A stretch of 19,366 nt of DNA from positions 1 through 19,366 of the forward strand of contig JBLNDI010000043.1 of NCBI GenBank assembly GCA_050261495.1, given 5' to 3'. Shown one piece after another: positions 7,742-15,352 of the stretch. The first letter of the stretch is position 1. Every line of letters begins with the position of its first letter. Both the position numbers and the translations under genes were made by a program. The stretch is from JBMNKL01 sp050261495. GTDB lineage: Bacteria; Bacillota; Clostridia; Acetivibrionales; DTU013. The notes under the pieces are model-generated. The model was not told the DNA's origin. It saw only the letters and a list, made by a program, of their open reading frames with translations, and made no database searches.

Positions 7742-8893
7742 ATGGATATAAGAACGGAATTGCAATACTTCAAGCCAATAAATCTGGATGAAATCATTAA
7801 ACGAGGGGAGAAAATCCCCGATGGCATCCGGAATTCCATCGTTCTTTACAATAAAGCCATTGAAAGCCTCAGGTCGGGCAGCGAAGACATTGCTATGATT
7901 GAATTGAGAAAGGCGATATCATTAAACCCGCATTTTAATGAAGCCATCAACTTGCTGGGGGTTTGCTACAGCTACGTGGGCGATAACGAAAAAGCCGCCG
8001 AATCGTTTAATAAAGTCATAAAGGCTGAATCCAACAGCGTAATTGCCATGAAATTCATGCAGAAGCTGGGCCTTGCGGATGCCATCGAAACACCGATCAA
8101 GGAGAAAACACCGTCCAGGATGAAAATACCCCCGATATTTCCCGCGGGCAATTCCGAGCAAAACGCCGAAACACTCAAGAGACCCAGAGCAAAAAAGCAT
8201 TCCGGCGCCGATAATGCCGGCACAAAACGCTTGCTTTACAATACTGTGAAAATTGGTTCCGGGTTTGTCGCAGGTTTGCTGCTGATGACGCTCATATATT
8301 CAACATTGTTCAAGCCCGAACCGGTAGAACCGGTGATAGACCAGGATGCGATCAATGCCGCGGTTGACGAAGCCAGGACGGAATTCGAGAAAAAGTACCA
8401 GGAACTGCAGGGCAAATACGACCTTCTCAAGGAGGACAGGGATGCCGCCGCCCGCCAGGCCGATTATTACAGGTCTGCCATAAAACTGTACGAAGTGGAA
8501 TTTATGATTCGGGACAGAAAATACGAGGAAGCCGCCGATATGCTGCTTCTTTTGAAAACCGTGGAATACCGGGACACCGAACTGGAAAAGTTTAACAATC
8601 TATATGAGACCGTAATGCCGCTAGCGGCAAAGTCCGCGTATGACAGGGCATACAGGTCGTATAATTCGAAAAAATACCAGGATGCGCTGCAAAATTTTGA
8701 GAAAGTCCAGTTATATGACCCTGAATATAAAAACATGGATGCGGTTCTTTATTATATGGGCAGGAGTTACCAGTTTTTGCAGGAATCAAGAAAAGCCGTA
8801 TCGGCATATCAGAAGCTTATTGATAACTATCCGAAGAGCGCATATGTGAAAAGCGCGAAAACGAGAATAAATGAATTGACGAAGATTCCTTGA
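7742..8893 (+). CDS. Membrane-anchored TPR-repeat protein
   Basis: A 383-residue protein of unknown role with a clear layout. TPR-like helices span residues about 34-110 (DIAMIELRKAISLNPHFNEA, then GDNEKAAESFNKVIKAE). A basic, proline-containing linker follows at 115-167. One membrane segment lies at about 168-190 (IGSGFVAGLLLMTLIYSTLF), then a charged coiled-coil-like stretch at about 200-250 and a second TPR block to the end (KKYQDALQNFEKVQLYDPEY, then ESRKAVSAYQKLIDNYPKS). The N-terminal TPRs would be cytoplasmic and the C-terminal ones outside, judging from the basic residues before the membrane segment. The ATG at 7742 follows GGGGGTGAGG at good spacing. It is probably a scaffold; partner unknown. 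Confidence 0.75.
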   Translation: MDIRTELQYFKPINLDEIIKRGEKIPDGIRNSIVLYNKAIESLRSGSEDIAMIELRKAISLNPHFNEAINLLGVCYSYVGDNEKAAESFNKVIKAESNSVIAMKFMQKLGLADAIETPIKEKTPSRMKIPPIFPAGNSEQNAETLKRPRAKKHSGADNAGTKRLLYNTVKIGSGFVAGLLLMTLIYSTLFKPEPVEPVIDQDAINAAVDEARTEFEKKYQELQGKYDLLKEDRDAAARQADYYRSAIKLYEVEFMIRDRKYEEAADMLLLLKTVEYRDTELEKFNNLYETVMPLAAKSAYDRAYRSYNSKKYQDALQNFEKVQLYDPEYKNMDAVLYYMGRSYQFLQESRKAVSAYQKLIDNYPKSAYVKSAKTRINELTKIP

Positions 8894-9146
8894 GCAATCC
8901 TGTTTTCTTCTGCATTGTCACGTCAACCGTGTCTTTCAGGGCCTCTGTCTTTTGGTTGTAGCATTCGAATATCCACCTTCCAAGCCTTTATATAAGCTTT
9001 TATCCACCTTAGCCTGTTCGGTAGGCACTATTGAATGAATCATTTTATATTAAGTACGGCTCGTATGCTAAGATTTATCTTCTTTGAAGTATTCCAGAAA
9101 TTTTATTATCAAGCGAACAAGAAAGCAAAAAAACTATATAACAATA
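8894..9146. other. Intergenic stretch with no supported gene
   Basis: This is the left part of the 420-base gap before the PTS operon. The left end (8894-9030) is moderately GC-rich and the rest is AT-rich. A 61-codon frame starts at 9035 but runs through the promoter at 9147-9175 and has no ribosome site, so it is not called. A weak hairpin-like AAGC...GCTT at about 8981-8999, followed by four T, is the only terminator-like candidate. Short minus-strand open stretches exist around 8890-9030 but match nothing I recognise. No RNA gene seen. Confidence 0.5.
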
Positions 9147-9175
9147 TTGACATATTACATAAACATAGCTATAAT
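9147..9175 (+). promoter_or_regulatory. Consensus sigma-A promoter of the PTS operon
   Basis: TTGACA (9147-9152), a 17-base spacer and TATAAT (9170-9175): both boxes and the spacing match the sigma-A consensus exactly. Transcription should start near 9182, giving a leader of about 90 to 130 bases before the first gene. A promoter this strong in front of a sugar operon implies tight repression, most simply by the DeoR-family protein encoded in the operon. Confidence 0.85.
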
Positions 9176-9219
9176 TATATAAAAATCGAACAAGATTTAT
9201 ACAAGAATATTACTTGGTA

Positions 9220-9267
9220 AATGCAATTGCGGGAAGGAGGATAGAGATTTTTTATAGCAATTGCATT
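9220..9267 (+). promoter_or_regulatory. Leader inverted repeat enclosing a Shine-Dalgarno sequence
   Basis: AATGCAATTGC (9220-9230) and its exact reverse complement GCAATTGCATT (9257-9267) enclose 26 bases that contain GGAAGGAGG (9232-9240). Each arm also carries the self-complementary octamer GCAATTGC. In DNA the arms could be paired operator half-sites, 37 bases apart, for the DeoR-type repressor. In RNA they could form an 11-bp stem with the ribosome site in the loop. It lies about 40 bases downstream of the predicted transcription start. Confidence 0.6.
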
Positions 9268-9313
9268 GATGTCCTCAAGCTATCAAGTCTATTCAGAAAG
9301 GAAGCCTACTCCG

Positions 9314-10048
9314 ATGGAAACATGTCTGATCGGCAATATGACTTGGCCAGAGGCGGGAGAACGTATCAGGGATGCACGTGCTGTAATCCTTCCTTTGGGC
9401 TCGACGGAACAACATGGACCACATATGGCACTATCAACTGATACCGTGGTAAGTGAATATGTCTGCCGGCTGGTGGCAGAAAAAACAAATTGTGTGGTTT
9501 TGCCCGCAATGCCGTTTGGTCAGGTTTGGTCCGCAAAAGAGTTCCCTGCAACCATATCCCTTAAACAAAGAACTTTAATCGAGGTAATCAAGGATATAGT
9601 TATAAGTTTGGAAAAACGAGGAGCAAAGAATATTATTCTTTTTTCCGGGCATTTAGGTAATGTGCAGCCCGCCAAGGAGGCTGCCAGGGAGCTTTTGGAT
9701 GAATACGGGTACCGGAATGTATGGCACATGGGATATACCGACGTGAAAAAGCTAGGAAAGGGTTTTATGGAAGCGGAGCTATGGAACGGAAAAACATTTC
9801 ATGCGGCAGAAATCGAAACATCGATCATGCTGTATATAGCGCCGGAGCTTGTCAAGATGGAGAAGTCTGTTTGTGAAATCCCTGAGGTGCCGCCTGATCT
9901 TGACCTGCGTCCAATTTTATGGACTGAATTTTCCAAAACCGGTGTTTTTGGCGATGCTACCCTATCTACCGCTGAAAAAGGCAAACAGTTCCTCAATAAC
10001 TGGCTAAAAGAACTGGTTGATCTAATTATCACAAATGTCAAGGATTAA
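9314..10048 (+). CDS. Creatininase-family metal-dependent hydrolase
   Basis: First gene of the PTS operon; 244 residues from ATG 9314. The family comprises cytoplasmic metal-dependent amidohydrolases such as creatininase, and includes MftE-like proteins. The family pattern is clear: WPEAGERI at 11-18, LPLGSTEQHGPHMALSTD at 26-43 with metal ligands E32, H34 and D43, FSGHLGN at 110-116 with H113 (the usual motif is closer to GHGGN), and FHAAEIETS at 162-170 with E166. The true substrate is unknown; it is probably a cyclic amide or related bond in a PTS-imported compound. The start is uncertain. ATG 9314 has AAAGGAAG about 10 bases upstream and fits the family N-terminus; ATG 9269 lies just after the leader inverted repeat but has no normally spaced ribosome site. 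Confidence 0.85.
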   Translation: METCLIGNMTWPEAGERIRDARAVILPLGSTEQHGPHMALSTDTVVSEYVCRLVAEKTNCVVLPAMPFGQVWSAKEFPATISLKQRTLIEVIKDIVISLEKRGAKNIILFSGHLGNVQPAKEAARELLDEYGYRNVWHMGYTDVKKLGKGFMEAELWNGKTFHAAEIETSIMLYIAPELVKMEKSVCEIPEVPPDLDLRPILWTEFSKTGVFGDATLSTAEKGKQFLNNWLKELVDLIITNVKD

Positions 10049-10094
10049 GCTAAACATTATCGAGTACATATTACAAGTTGGGAGGGAATAAATA

Positions 10095-11495
10095 ATGTCG
10101 TCTATTCTTAACGGGTTCAGAATCGTAGTTGGTCAATTTGAGTTGGTTATGGGAATTATCACATTGATTGGTCTTCTCTTGCAGCGTAAAAAAGCCGGCG
10201 ACGTAATTAAAGGCGTTGTGAAGGCCATTGTTGGTGTTATGATCCTGAAACAGGGTTCCACCATTCTCCAGGCAGCATACAGACCGGCTATGAACATATT
10301 GCAAAAGGCATTTAATATTACCGGAGTCATTACTGAAAACTACGCAGGCATGGCAGCCATTAATAGTAACTTGGCAGAAAGTATCCTGAGTGTTATTCCC
10401 CAAGTCATGGTGTTAGGCTTTTTGATAAATTTGTTATTAGCACGTTTTTCTCCCTTGAAGTACATTTTTCTCTCAGGGCACACTATGCTGGCATTTGCCA
10501 CACTGATTGCTTGGATAATGAAATGGTTTTTTAATGTTGAAGGCGTGTTTTTGACCCTGAGTGCCGCACTTTTCTGCGGTATATATTGGACAGTAATGCC
10601 CGCATGGGTTCATAAGTACGCGAGAGAATTTGTCGGTAATGATTTCAGCTTGGGTCATATCAGCGGTACGTCGGCTATTATTAGTTCGCTGACGGGCAAG
10701 GCTATAGGAGGATACCGCAAGAATGGAGGCAAGATTTTTAACGAGGAAGAAGAGAACGTGAAGTTTAAAGGTATTTCTTCCATTTTTAATGACAGTACTG
10801 TCGTGACTTGCTTGTTAATGACCGTTGTATTGAGCGGTATTTGCTTACTGGCCGGTAAAGATTATATAGTCGAGGCTGCCGGTAATACGAACTGGGTTGT
10901 GTTTACGCTTGAACTTGGCGCCAGCTTCACTGTTGGAATAGTAATTCTCTTATCTGGCGTGCGTATGATGATTGCAGAGTTGGTTCCCGCTTTCAAAGGT
11001 ATATCTGATAAATTGATCCCGAATGCCATTCCCAGCCTGGATATGCCTATATTCTTCCCGCTGGCTCCGATTTCCGCCGTCCTTGGTTTCATAGGAGCAT
11101 TTATTGGTGAATTTTTAGGTTTTGGCGTTTTATTGGCAGTGGGATCTCCAATACTGATGATTCCCGGAATAATCGCTACTTTCTTTGATGGTGGTATTGC
11201 TGGTGTGTTCGGTTTTAAATTTGGAGGAAAGAAAGCCGCATTTATTTCCGGTATAATAGTAGGTGTGGTACAGATCCTGGGTGGTGTGTTCTTCACCAAA
11301 TGGGCAGGTCTCTCTACCATTGGCGCAACGTATGGCAATACTGACTTCGGTTCAATTTGGGTAGCGCTATCCGGTATTATGAGTATCGTACGTAATATCT
11401 GGGTATTCTTGGCGATACTTATCGGAATTCTTATTGTATCAATACTTGTCCTTAAGCCAAAACAAATGCAAAATGCCAAACAGTTGGCTAGTTAA
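10095..11495 (+). CDS. PTS IIC permease, ascorbate (UlaA/SgaT) type
   Basis: Membrane channel subunit of a PTS transporter, 466 residues with many hydrophobic segments. It resembles UlaA/SgaT of the Gat-Asc (GAT) superfamily rather than glucose-type IIC. The N-terminal LVMGIITLIGLLLQRKKAGD and IKGVVKAIVGVMILKQGS (39-56) match the UlaA pattern, as do FLSGHTMLAF (H129) and FSLGHISGTSA (H188). The start is ATG 10095 with GGGAGGG 8 bases upstream. It works with the separately encoded UlaB-like IIB and UlaC-like IIA of the same operon. The substrate may be an ascorbate-like or other sugar-acid or lactone compound; this is inferred from family only. Confidence 0.9.
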   Translation: MSSILNGFRIVVGQFELVMGIITLIGLLLQRKKAGDVIKGVVKAIVGVMILKQGSTILQAAYRPAMNILQKAFNITGVITENYAGMAAINSNLAESILSVIPQVMVLGFLINLLLARFSPLKYIFLSGHTMLAFATLIAWIMKWFFNVEGVFLTLSAALFCGIYWTVMPAWVHKYAREFVGNDFSLGHISGTSAIISSLTGKAIGGYRKNGGKIFNEEEENVKFKGISSIFNDSTVVTCLLMTVVLSGICLLAGKDYIVEAAGNTNWVVFTLELGASFTVGIVILLSGVRMMIAELVPAFKGISDKLIPNAIPSLDMPIFFPLAPISAVLGFIGAFIGEFLGFGVLLAVGSPILMIPGIIATFFDGGIAGVFGFKFGGKKAAFISGIIVGVVQILGGVFFTKWAGLSTIGATYGNTDFGSIWVALSGIMSIVRNIWVFLAILIGILIVSILVLKPKQMQNAKQLAS

Positions 11496-11528
11496 TATAC
11501 TGATGCTAATCGTTTAGGAGGATTGCGT

Positions 11529-12326
11529 ATGCTTGCAATTGAACGTCAGAATCTGATTATCCAGAAACTGCGTGTAAATAAAGTTGTTTCAGTACACGAA
11601 CTTGCGGAAGAATTTAACACAACAGAAATGACTATCCGCAGGGATCTGGCCGCTTTGGAGAAACAAGGGTTTCTTAAGCGCTCATATGGCGGAGCGGTTT
11701 TCAACAGAAAGGTAGGTTATGAGTCTGATTTCGAACTCCGACAGGGAGAAAAATCGGATATCAAGTCGTTGATTGGCAAGAAAGCTGCCAGTCTTGTCAC
11801 CCCCGGCGACAGTATCGGTATCGATGTAGGAACTACCGGCCTGGAAATTGCGAAACACATTCGGGATATACCGGATCTGAACGTTATTACTGCTTCAATT
11901 CCGGTAGTGAACGAGCTTTCCACTGCAAAAAATATAAGAGTCATATGCACCGGGGGAGAATTGTCACCAAAGGATATGTCCCTGACAGGACATAACGCCA
12001 TTCGTACATTGCAGGAATATATTCTGGATAAAGTATTTATTGGCGTAGCAGGCATATCGTTTGATCACGGGTATACTGCTTTTAACATGCAGGATGCCCT
12101 TGTTAAAAGGGTATTAATTGAACGAGCGCTGGAAGTTATTATTGTATCGCATTCTGAAAAAATCGGTCTTGCCCGGCATGCTTTTATCTGTAATATTAGC
12201 ATGGCCAGCAAAATCATCACTGATTCCAATATAAGCGATGAGGACTTAAAAAATTTTGAAAACTGTGGTGTTGAGGTTATCCTTGCAGATGTCGACGAGA
12301 ACGGAAAGCAAGTCAACAGCCCATAA
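11529..12326 (+). CDS. DeoR-family transcriptional regulator
   Basis: Likely operon-specific repressor, 265 residues. An N-terminal winged helix-turn-helix lies at about 5-57 (RQNLIIQKL, VSVHELAEEFNTTEMTIRRD, LAALEKQGFLKRSYGGAV), a standard DeoR signature. The C-terminal DeoRC sensor domain of the sugar-isomerase-like fold includes DSIGIDVGTTGLEIAKH and FIGVAGISFDHGYTAFN and would sense a phosphorylated sugar intermediate. ATG 11529 is preferred over TTG 11523 because AGGAGGA at 11516-11522 ends 6 bases before it. The gene sits inside the operon, between IIC and IIB. A 16-bp hairpin spans its stop codon. The leader inverted repeat at 9220-9267 is a candidate operator. Confidence 0.93.
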   Translation: MLAIERQNLIIQKLRVNKVVSVHELAEEFNTTEMTIRRDLAALEKQGFLKRSYGGAVFNRKVGYESDFELRQGEKSDIKSLIGKKAASLVTPGDSIGIDVGTTGLEIAKHIRDIPDLNVITASIPVVNELSTAKNIRVICTGGELSPKDMSLTGHNAIRTLQEYILDKVFIGVAGISFDHGYTAFNMQDALVKRVLIERALEVIIVSHSEKIGLARHAFICNISMASKIITDSNISDEDLKNFENCGVEVILADVDENGKQVNSP

Positions 12327-12349
12327 TTTATTCTTATGGGCTGTTGACT
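12311..12349 (+). promoter_or_regulatory. Strong intercistronic hairpin between deoR-type and IIB genes
   Basis: AGTCAACAGCCCATAA (12311-12326) pairs perfectly with TTATGGGCTGTTGACT (12334-12349) around a 7-base loop. The left arm ends with the stop codon of the regulator gene. No T run follows (GCAAGG comes next), so it is not a standard intrinsic terminator. It may instead stop RNA decay or set the ratio of regulator to downstream proteins. The IIB gene starts 32 bases after it with its own AGGGGG site. Confidence 0.75.
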
Positions 12350-12380
12350 GCAAGGTTAATCGAGACAAAGGGGGTAGTAT

Positions 12381-12656
12381 ATGATTAAAGTCAATACAGT
12401 GTGTGTTAATGGCATGGGCTCAAGCCTGATCCTTCGGATGTCCGTAGAAAAAGCATTCAGGGAATTGGGCGTCGAAGCACAGGTTGAGGCAATAGACATG
12501 GGTGGTTTGAAAGGACGTCGTCCCGATGTTGTGGTTACGACTCCTTCACTGGCGAATTCAATTGAGCCACGGGATGGCTTGACTGTCATCGCAATAACGA
12601 ATTTTGTTGATGTGGCAGCCATTAAGGAAAAAATTAAAACTGCACTAAATTTATAA
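12381..12656 (+). CDS. PTS IIB component, ascorbate (UlaB) type
   Basis: Cytoplasmic phosphocarrier of 91 residues that passes phosphate from IIA to the incoming substrate. It starts MIKVNTVCVNGMGSSLILRM: the phosphorylated cysteine is C8, followed by the small GMGSS loop, as in lactose/UlaB-type IIB proteins. UlaB usually has CGNG here, so valine at position 9 is a minor change. The rest (VEAQVEAIDMGG, PDVVVTTPSLANSI) fits the family. ATG 12381 follows AGGGGG. It is encoded apart from IIC, with the regulator gene between them. Confidence 0.92.
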   Translation: MIKVNTVCVNGMGSSLILRMSVEKAFRELGVEAQVEAIDMGGLKGRRPDVVVTTPSLANSIEPRDGLTVIAITNFVDVAAIKEKIKTALNL

Positions 12657-12678
12657 CGTTTGCTTATGAGGTGGACAA

Positions 12679-13503
12679 ATGTGGATTGACGAAATGTTTC
12701 ATAATCAAAAGCCAGTGATTGGTATGGTTCACTTGGATGCTTTGCCGGGAACCGCGCGTTACGATAATATTGGTGGAGTTTCCACGGTAATTGAACATGC
12801 AAAGATAGATTATCAAAACTTGGTGGACGGGGGTATTAGCGGAGTAATATTCTGTAATGAGAACGACAAACCTTATTCCAAAGATGTAGGAAAGGAGATC
12901 GTCGCAGCTATGACCACCGTAATCCACAGAGTAACCGGCGGGAAGCCGGCGGTGCCGTTTGGGGTGGACGTACAGTGGGATGCAAAAGCTGCGATAGCCA
13001 TTGCCCTTGCTGTCGGTGCAAGCTTTGTCAGAGGGATTACTTGCGGTACTTTCTGCGGCGATCTAGGGCATTTTACACCCAACGCAGAGGAGATTGTCAA
13101 GTACCGCCATGCCATCGGGGCAGATCATATTAAAATACTTACAAATATGATGCCGGAATTTTCCTATTCATTAGACCGGCGGCCGTTGGAACTTATTGCG
13201 CAAACTGTATCAAAAAGTTCACTTGTGGACGGTATTTGCGTTTCTGGGGTTATGGCTGGCAAAGCTGCTCCTTATAAACAATTAAGAAACATAAAAAGAT
13301 CGGTTGGAAACTTTCCTGTAATAGCTAACACAGGTGTGGACTTTGATAATGTTAACGATATCTTGTCTATCGCCGATGCTTGTGTAGTTGCCACCTGCCT
13401 TAAAAAGGATTTTTGTTCTCAGAACCGGATAGATCGAAATAATGTAAAAAAGATGATGGACTTAGTAAGAAAAGAAAGGAACGATAATTCATGCGACATA
13501 TAG
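12679..13503 (+). CDS. BtpA-family TIM-barrel protein, copy 1
   Basis: BtpA-family protein of 274 residues, related to SgcQ of the E. coli sgc PTS cluster. Family features are KPVIGMVHLDALPG at 11-24, a GGISGVIFCNENDKPY strand-loop, PFGVDVQWDAKAAIAIALAV, and C-terminal SGVMAGK and ANTGVDFDNVNDIL, spaced as in a TIM barrel. The cyanobacterial founder BtpA was linked to photosystem I stability, which cannot be the role here; enzymes of the family in sugar operons have no firmly assigned reaction that I know of. ATG 12679 follows GAGGTGG. Its 3' end overlaps the next gene by 13 bases, which suggests translational coupling. A paralogue lies one gene downstream. Confidence 0.88.
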   Translation: MWIDEMFHNQKPVIGMVHLDALPGTARYDNIGGVSTVIEHAKIDYQNLVDGGISGVIFCNENDKPYSKDVGKEIVAAMTTVIHRVTGGKPAVPFGVDVQWDAKAAIAIALAVGASFVRGITCGTFCGDLGHFTPNAEEIVKYRHAIGADHIKILTNMMPEFSYSLDRRPLELIAQTVSKSSLVDGICVSGVMAGKAAPYKQLRNIKRSVGNFPVIANTGVDFDNVNDILSIADACVVATCLKKDFCSQNRIDRNNVKKMMDLVRKERNDNSCDI

Positions 13504-14444
13504 AGACAGTACTTGGCCCTATTTCACCTGATGAACTAGGTTTTACCGATTACCATGACCACCTTATTACGATTGGCGGGGGTGAGGAGAAAGCGGATCG
13601 CGATTTACGCTTGGACCGCGTGGATTTTGCTATTGATGCGATGAAGAAATTCTATGAGGCTGGCGGCCGGACTTTGGTAGATATGAACCCAATCGATTGC
13701 GGAAGACAAGTGGAGATGTTGCGCGAGATTTCTAAGCAGTCGAAGGTTCATATAATTGCTTGTACCGGCTTTCAACGCTCGATTTACTATGATGCGGAGC
13801 ACTGGGTAAACAAGTATCCGTTGGAGGATGTTGCCAGGTTAATTGCCGAGGAGGTGACCGAGGGCATAGAAATTAATAACTACAATGGGCCCATTATCAA
13901 TCGAAGCAAGGCAAAAGCTGGCGTTATCAAGTTTGCAACCCATTACAACTGTATCATGCCAATGGAACTGAAAACCCTAAAAGCGGCTTGCATGGCGTCA
14001 CTTTGGACTGGTGCTCCTATTTCCGTCCACACTGAGCGGGGGACCATGGGATTGGAGATAATCGAGTTGATCAAGGAAATGGGAGTTGATCCCAGGCGTG
14101 TTACTCTAGGTCACGTAGATCGCAACCCGGACTTAAATTATCATAAAAAGATGGCGGCTCAAGGCGTTACATTAGGTTATGACGGACCTTCCCGTGCAAA
14201 ATACTGGCCTGATAGTGTATTGATCGAATTAATAAAGGGAATGTGTGAAGCAGGCTATGCAAACAACATAATGCTGGGTGGCGACAATGGACGTGCTTCA
14301 ATGTGGCCTCAATATAATGGAGGCCATGGACACAATTATATTATTGAAAAGTTCATCCCGCGCTTGTTGGAAGAGGGTATATCGCAAGAGGATATAAACA
14401 AATTCGTGATAGAAAACCCTAAGCGTCAGTTTAGTTTTGAATAA
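13491..14444 (+). CDS. Phosphotriesterase-family metal hydrolase, probable sugar-lactone phosphatase-independent lactonase
   Basis: Cytoplasmic binuclear-metal hydrolase of the phosphotriesterase family (COG1735), 317 residues. All expected metal ligands are visible: H22-D-H24 in YHDHL, the lysine usually carboxylated at K147 (AGVIKFAT), H180 in SVHTERG, H208 in GHVDRNPD and D265 in LGGDNG. Characterised COG1735 members from Mycoplasma and other Firmicutes-like bacteria hydrolyse lactones of phosphorylated sugar acids. The UlaABC-like PTS in the same operon would supply a phosphorylated substrate, so a lactone-phosphate is the likeliest target (inference). The ring would be opened by hydrolysis without touching the phosphate. 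It may thus replace UlaG of the ascorbate pathway, which belongs to another fold. ATG 13491 follows AAAGGA inside the upstream gene. Confidence 0.9.
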   Translation: MRHIETVLGPISPDELGFTDYHDHLITIGGGEEKADRDLRLDRVDFAIDAMKKFYEAGGRTLVDMNPIDCGRQVEMLREISKQSKVHIIACTGFQRSIYYDAEHWVNKYPLEDVARLIAEEVTEGIEINNYNGPIINRSKAKAGVIKFATHYNCIMPMELKTLKAACMASLWTGAPISVHTERGTMGLEIIELIKEMGVDPRRVTLGHVDRNPDLNYHKKMAAQGVTLGYDGPSRAKYWPDSVLIELIKGMCEAGYANNIMLGGDNGRASMWPQYNGGHGHNYIIEKFIPRLLEEGISQEDINKFVIENPKRQFSFE

Positions 14445-14509
14445 ATTTAATTGAATATTTTGGAATGTTAAGCTTAAATTATTATGTGTCGAAAGGAATG
14501 AGGAGTCAA

Positions 14510-15322
14510 TTGAACTGGATGAAAGAACTGTTCGGAGTAGAGAAGCCTATCATTGCCATGTGCCATCTGCAGGCTATGCCGGGAGATCCATATTATGATA
14601 TGGATGGCGGTATTGAAAAAGTACTGGAGTTGGCTCGCAAGGATTTAATCGCCCTGCAGGAGGGCGGTGTGGATGGCGTGATGTTTTCCAATGAATTCAG
14701 CCTACCCTATTTAACGAAGGTGGAGACTGTTACTGTCGCCTCGATGGCTCGAATTATTGGCGAATTGAAAAGCGAAATCAAAATCCCTTATGGAGTCAAC
14801 TGCTTGTGGGATCCTGTTGCTTCGCTGGATCTTGCCGTTGCAGTAGGTGCTAAGTTTATACGGGAGATTATTTCGGGAGTGTATGCCAGTGACTTTGGTC
14901 TATGGAATACAAATGCAGGTGAGACAGCTCGGCATAAGGCGCGTATTGGAGCGAAAGATATACGGATGTTGTATAACATTGTCCCTGAATCGGCAAAGTA
15001 TTTAGCTGATCGCAATATTGCCGACATCGCACGTTCCACTGAGTTTAACTGCCGTCCCGACGCATTCTGTGTTTCTGGCCTGACAGCAGGTGCGGAGACG
15101 GATACGCAGTTGCTCAAGATAGTCAAAGATGCTGTCAAGTATACGCCTGTATTGTGCAATACCGGCTGCAACGTGAACAACATAGCACTGCAGCTTTCGG
15201 TTGCGGATGGCGCGATTTGTGCGACCACTTTTAAAGTAGACGGTGTCTTTGAAAATGCCGTGGATATTAACCGTGTAAAGACATTTATGGATGAAGTAAA
15301 AAGGATACGAAAAAATCTGTAA
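14510..15322 (+). CDS. BtpA-family TIM-barrel protein, copy 2
   Basis: Paralogue of the BtpA-family protein two genes upstream. Matching segments run along the whole length: KPIIAMCHLQAMPG, GGVDGVMFSNEFSLPY, PYGVNCLWDPVASLDLAVAV, CVSGLTAGAETD and CNTGCNVNNIALQL. The two are clearly diverged, so this is an old duplication or two separate recruitments. TTG 14510 is chosen: it follows GAGGAG closely and gives MNWMKELFGVEKPII, which aligns with MWIDEMFHNQKPVI of copy 1, at 270 against 274 residues. Upstream ATG codons at 14465 and 14498 are in frame and would add up to 15 residues, but their ribosome sites are weak. The reaction is unknown. Confidence 0.85.
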   Translation: MNWMKELFGVEKPIIAMCHLQAMPGDPYYDMDGGIEKVLELARKDLIALQEGGVDGVMFSNEFSLPYLTKVETVTVASMARIIGELKSEIKIPYGVNCLWDPVASLDLAVAVGAKFIREIISGVYASDFGLWNTNAGETARHKARIGAKDIRMLYNIVPESAKYLADRNIADIARSTEFNCRPDAFCVSGLTAGAETDTQLLKIVKDAVKYTPVLCNTGCNVNNIALQLSVADGAICATTFKVDGVFENAVDINRVKTFMDEVKRIRKNL

Positions 15323-15352
15323 AAGTCTTCATACCTGGGAGGGAGCTAATTA

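Noticed and set aside
8890..9030. Minus-strand open stretches after the TPR gene, as a possible transposase remnant
   Set aside because: Two frames each stay open for about 35 codons, but neither matches a family I can name, and one continues as antisense of the TPR gene.
9035..9220. 61-codon plus-strand frame before the operon
   Set aside because: It has no ribosome site, its composition is that of AT-rich intergenic DNA, and the consensus promoter at 9147-9175 lies inside it.
9000..9265. A catabolite-response (cre) site in the operon leader
   Set aside because: No sequence close to TGWAANCGNTNWCA was found by eye around the promoter.
10862..11479. 205-codon minus-strand frame inside the IIC gene
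   Set aside because: It is antisense to a clear PTS IIC gene, with proline- and threonine-rich content typical of the opposite strand of a membrane protein.
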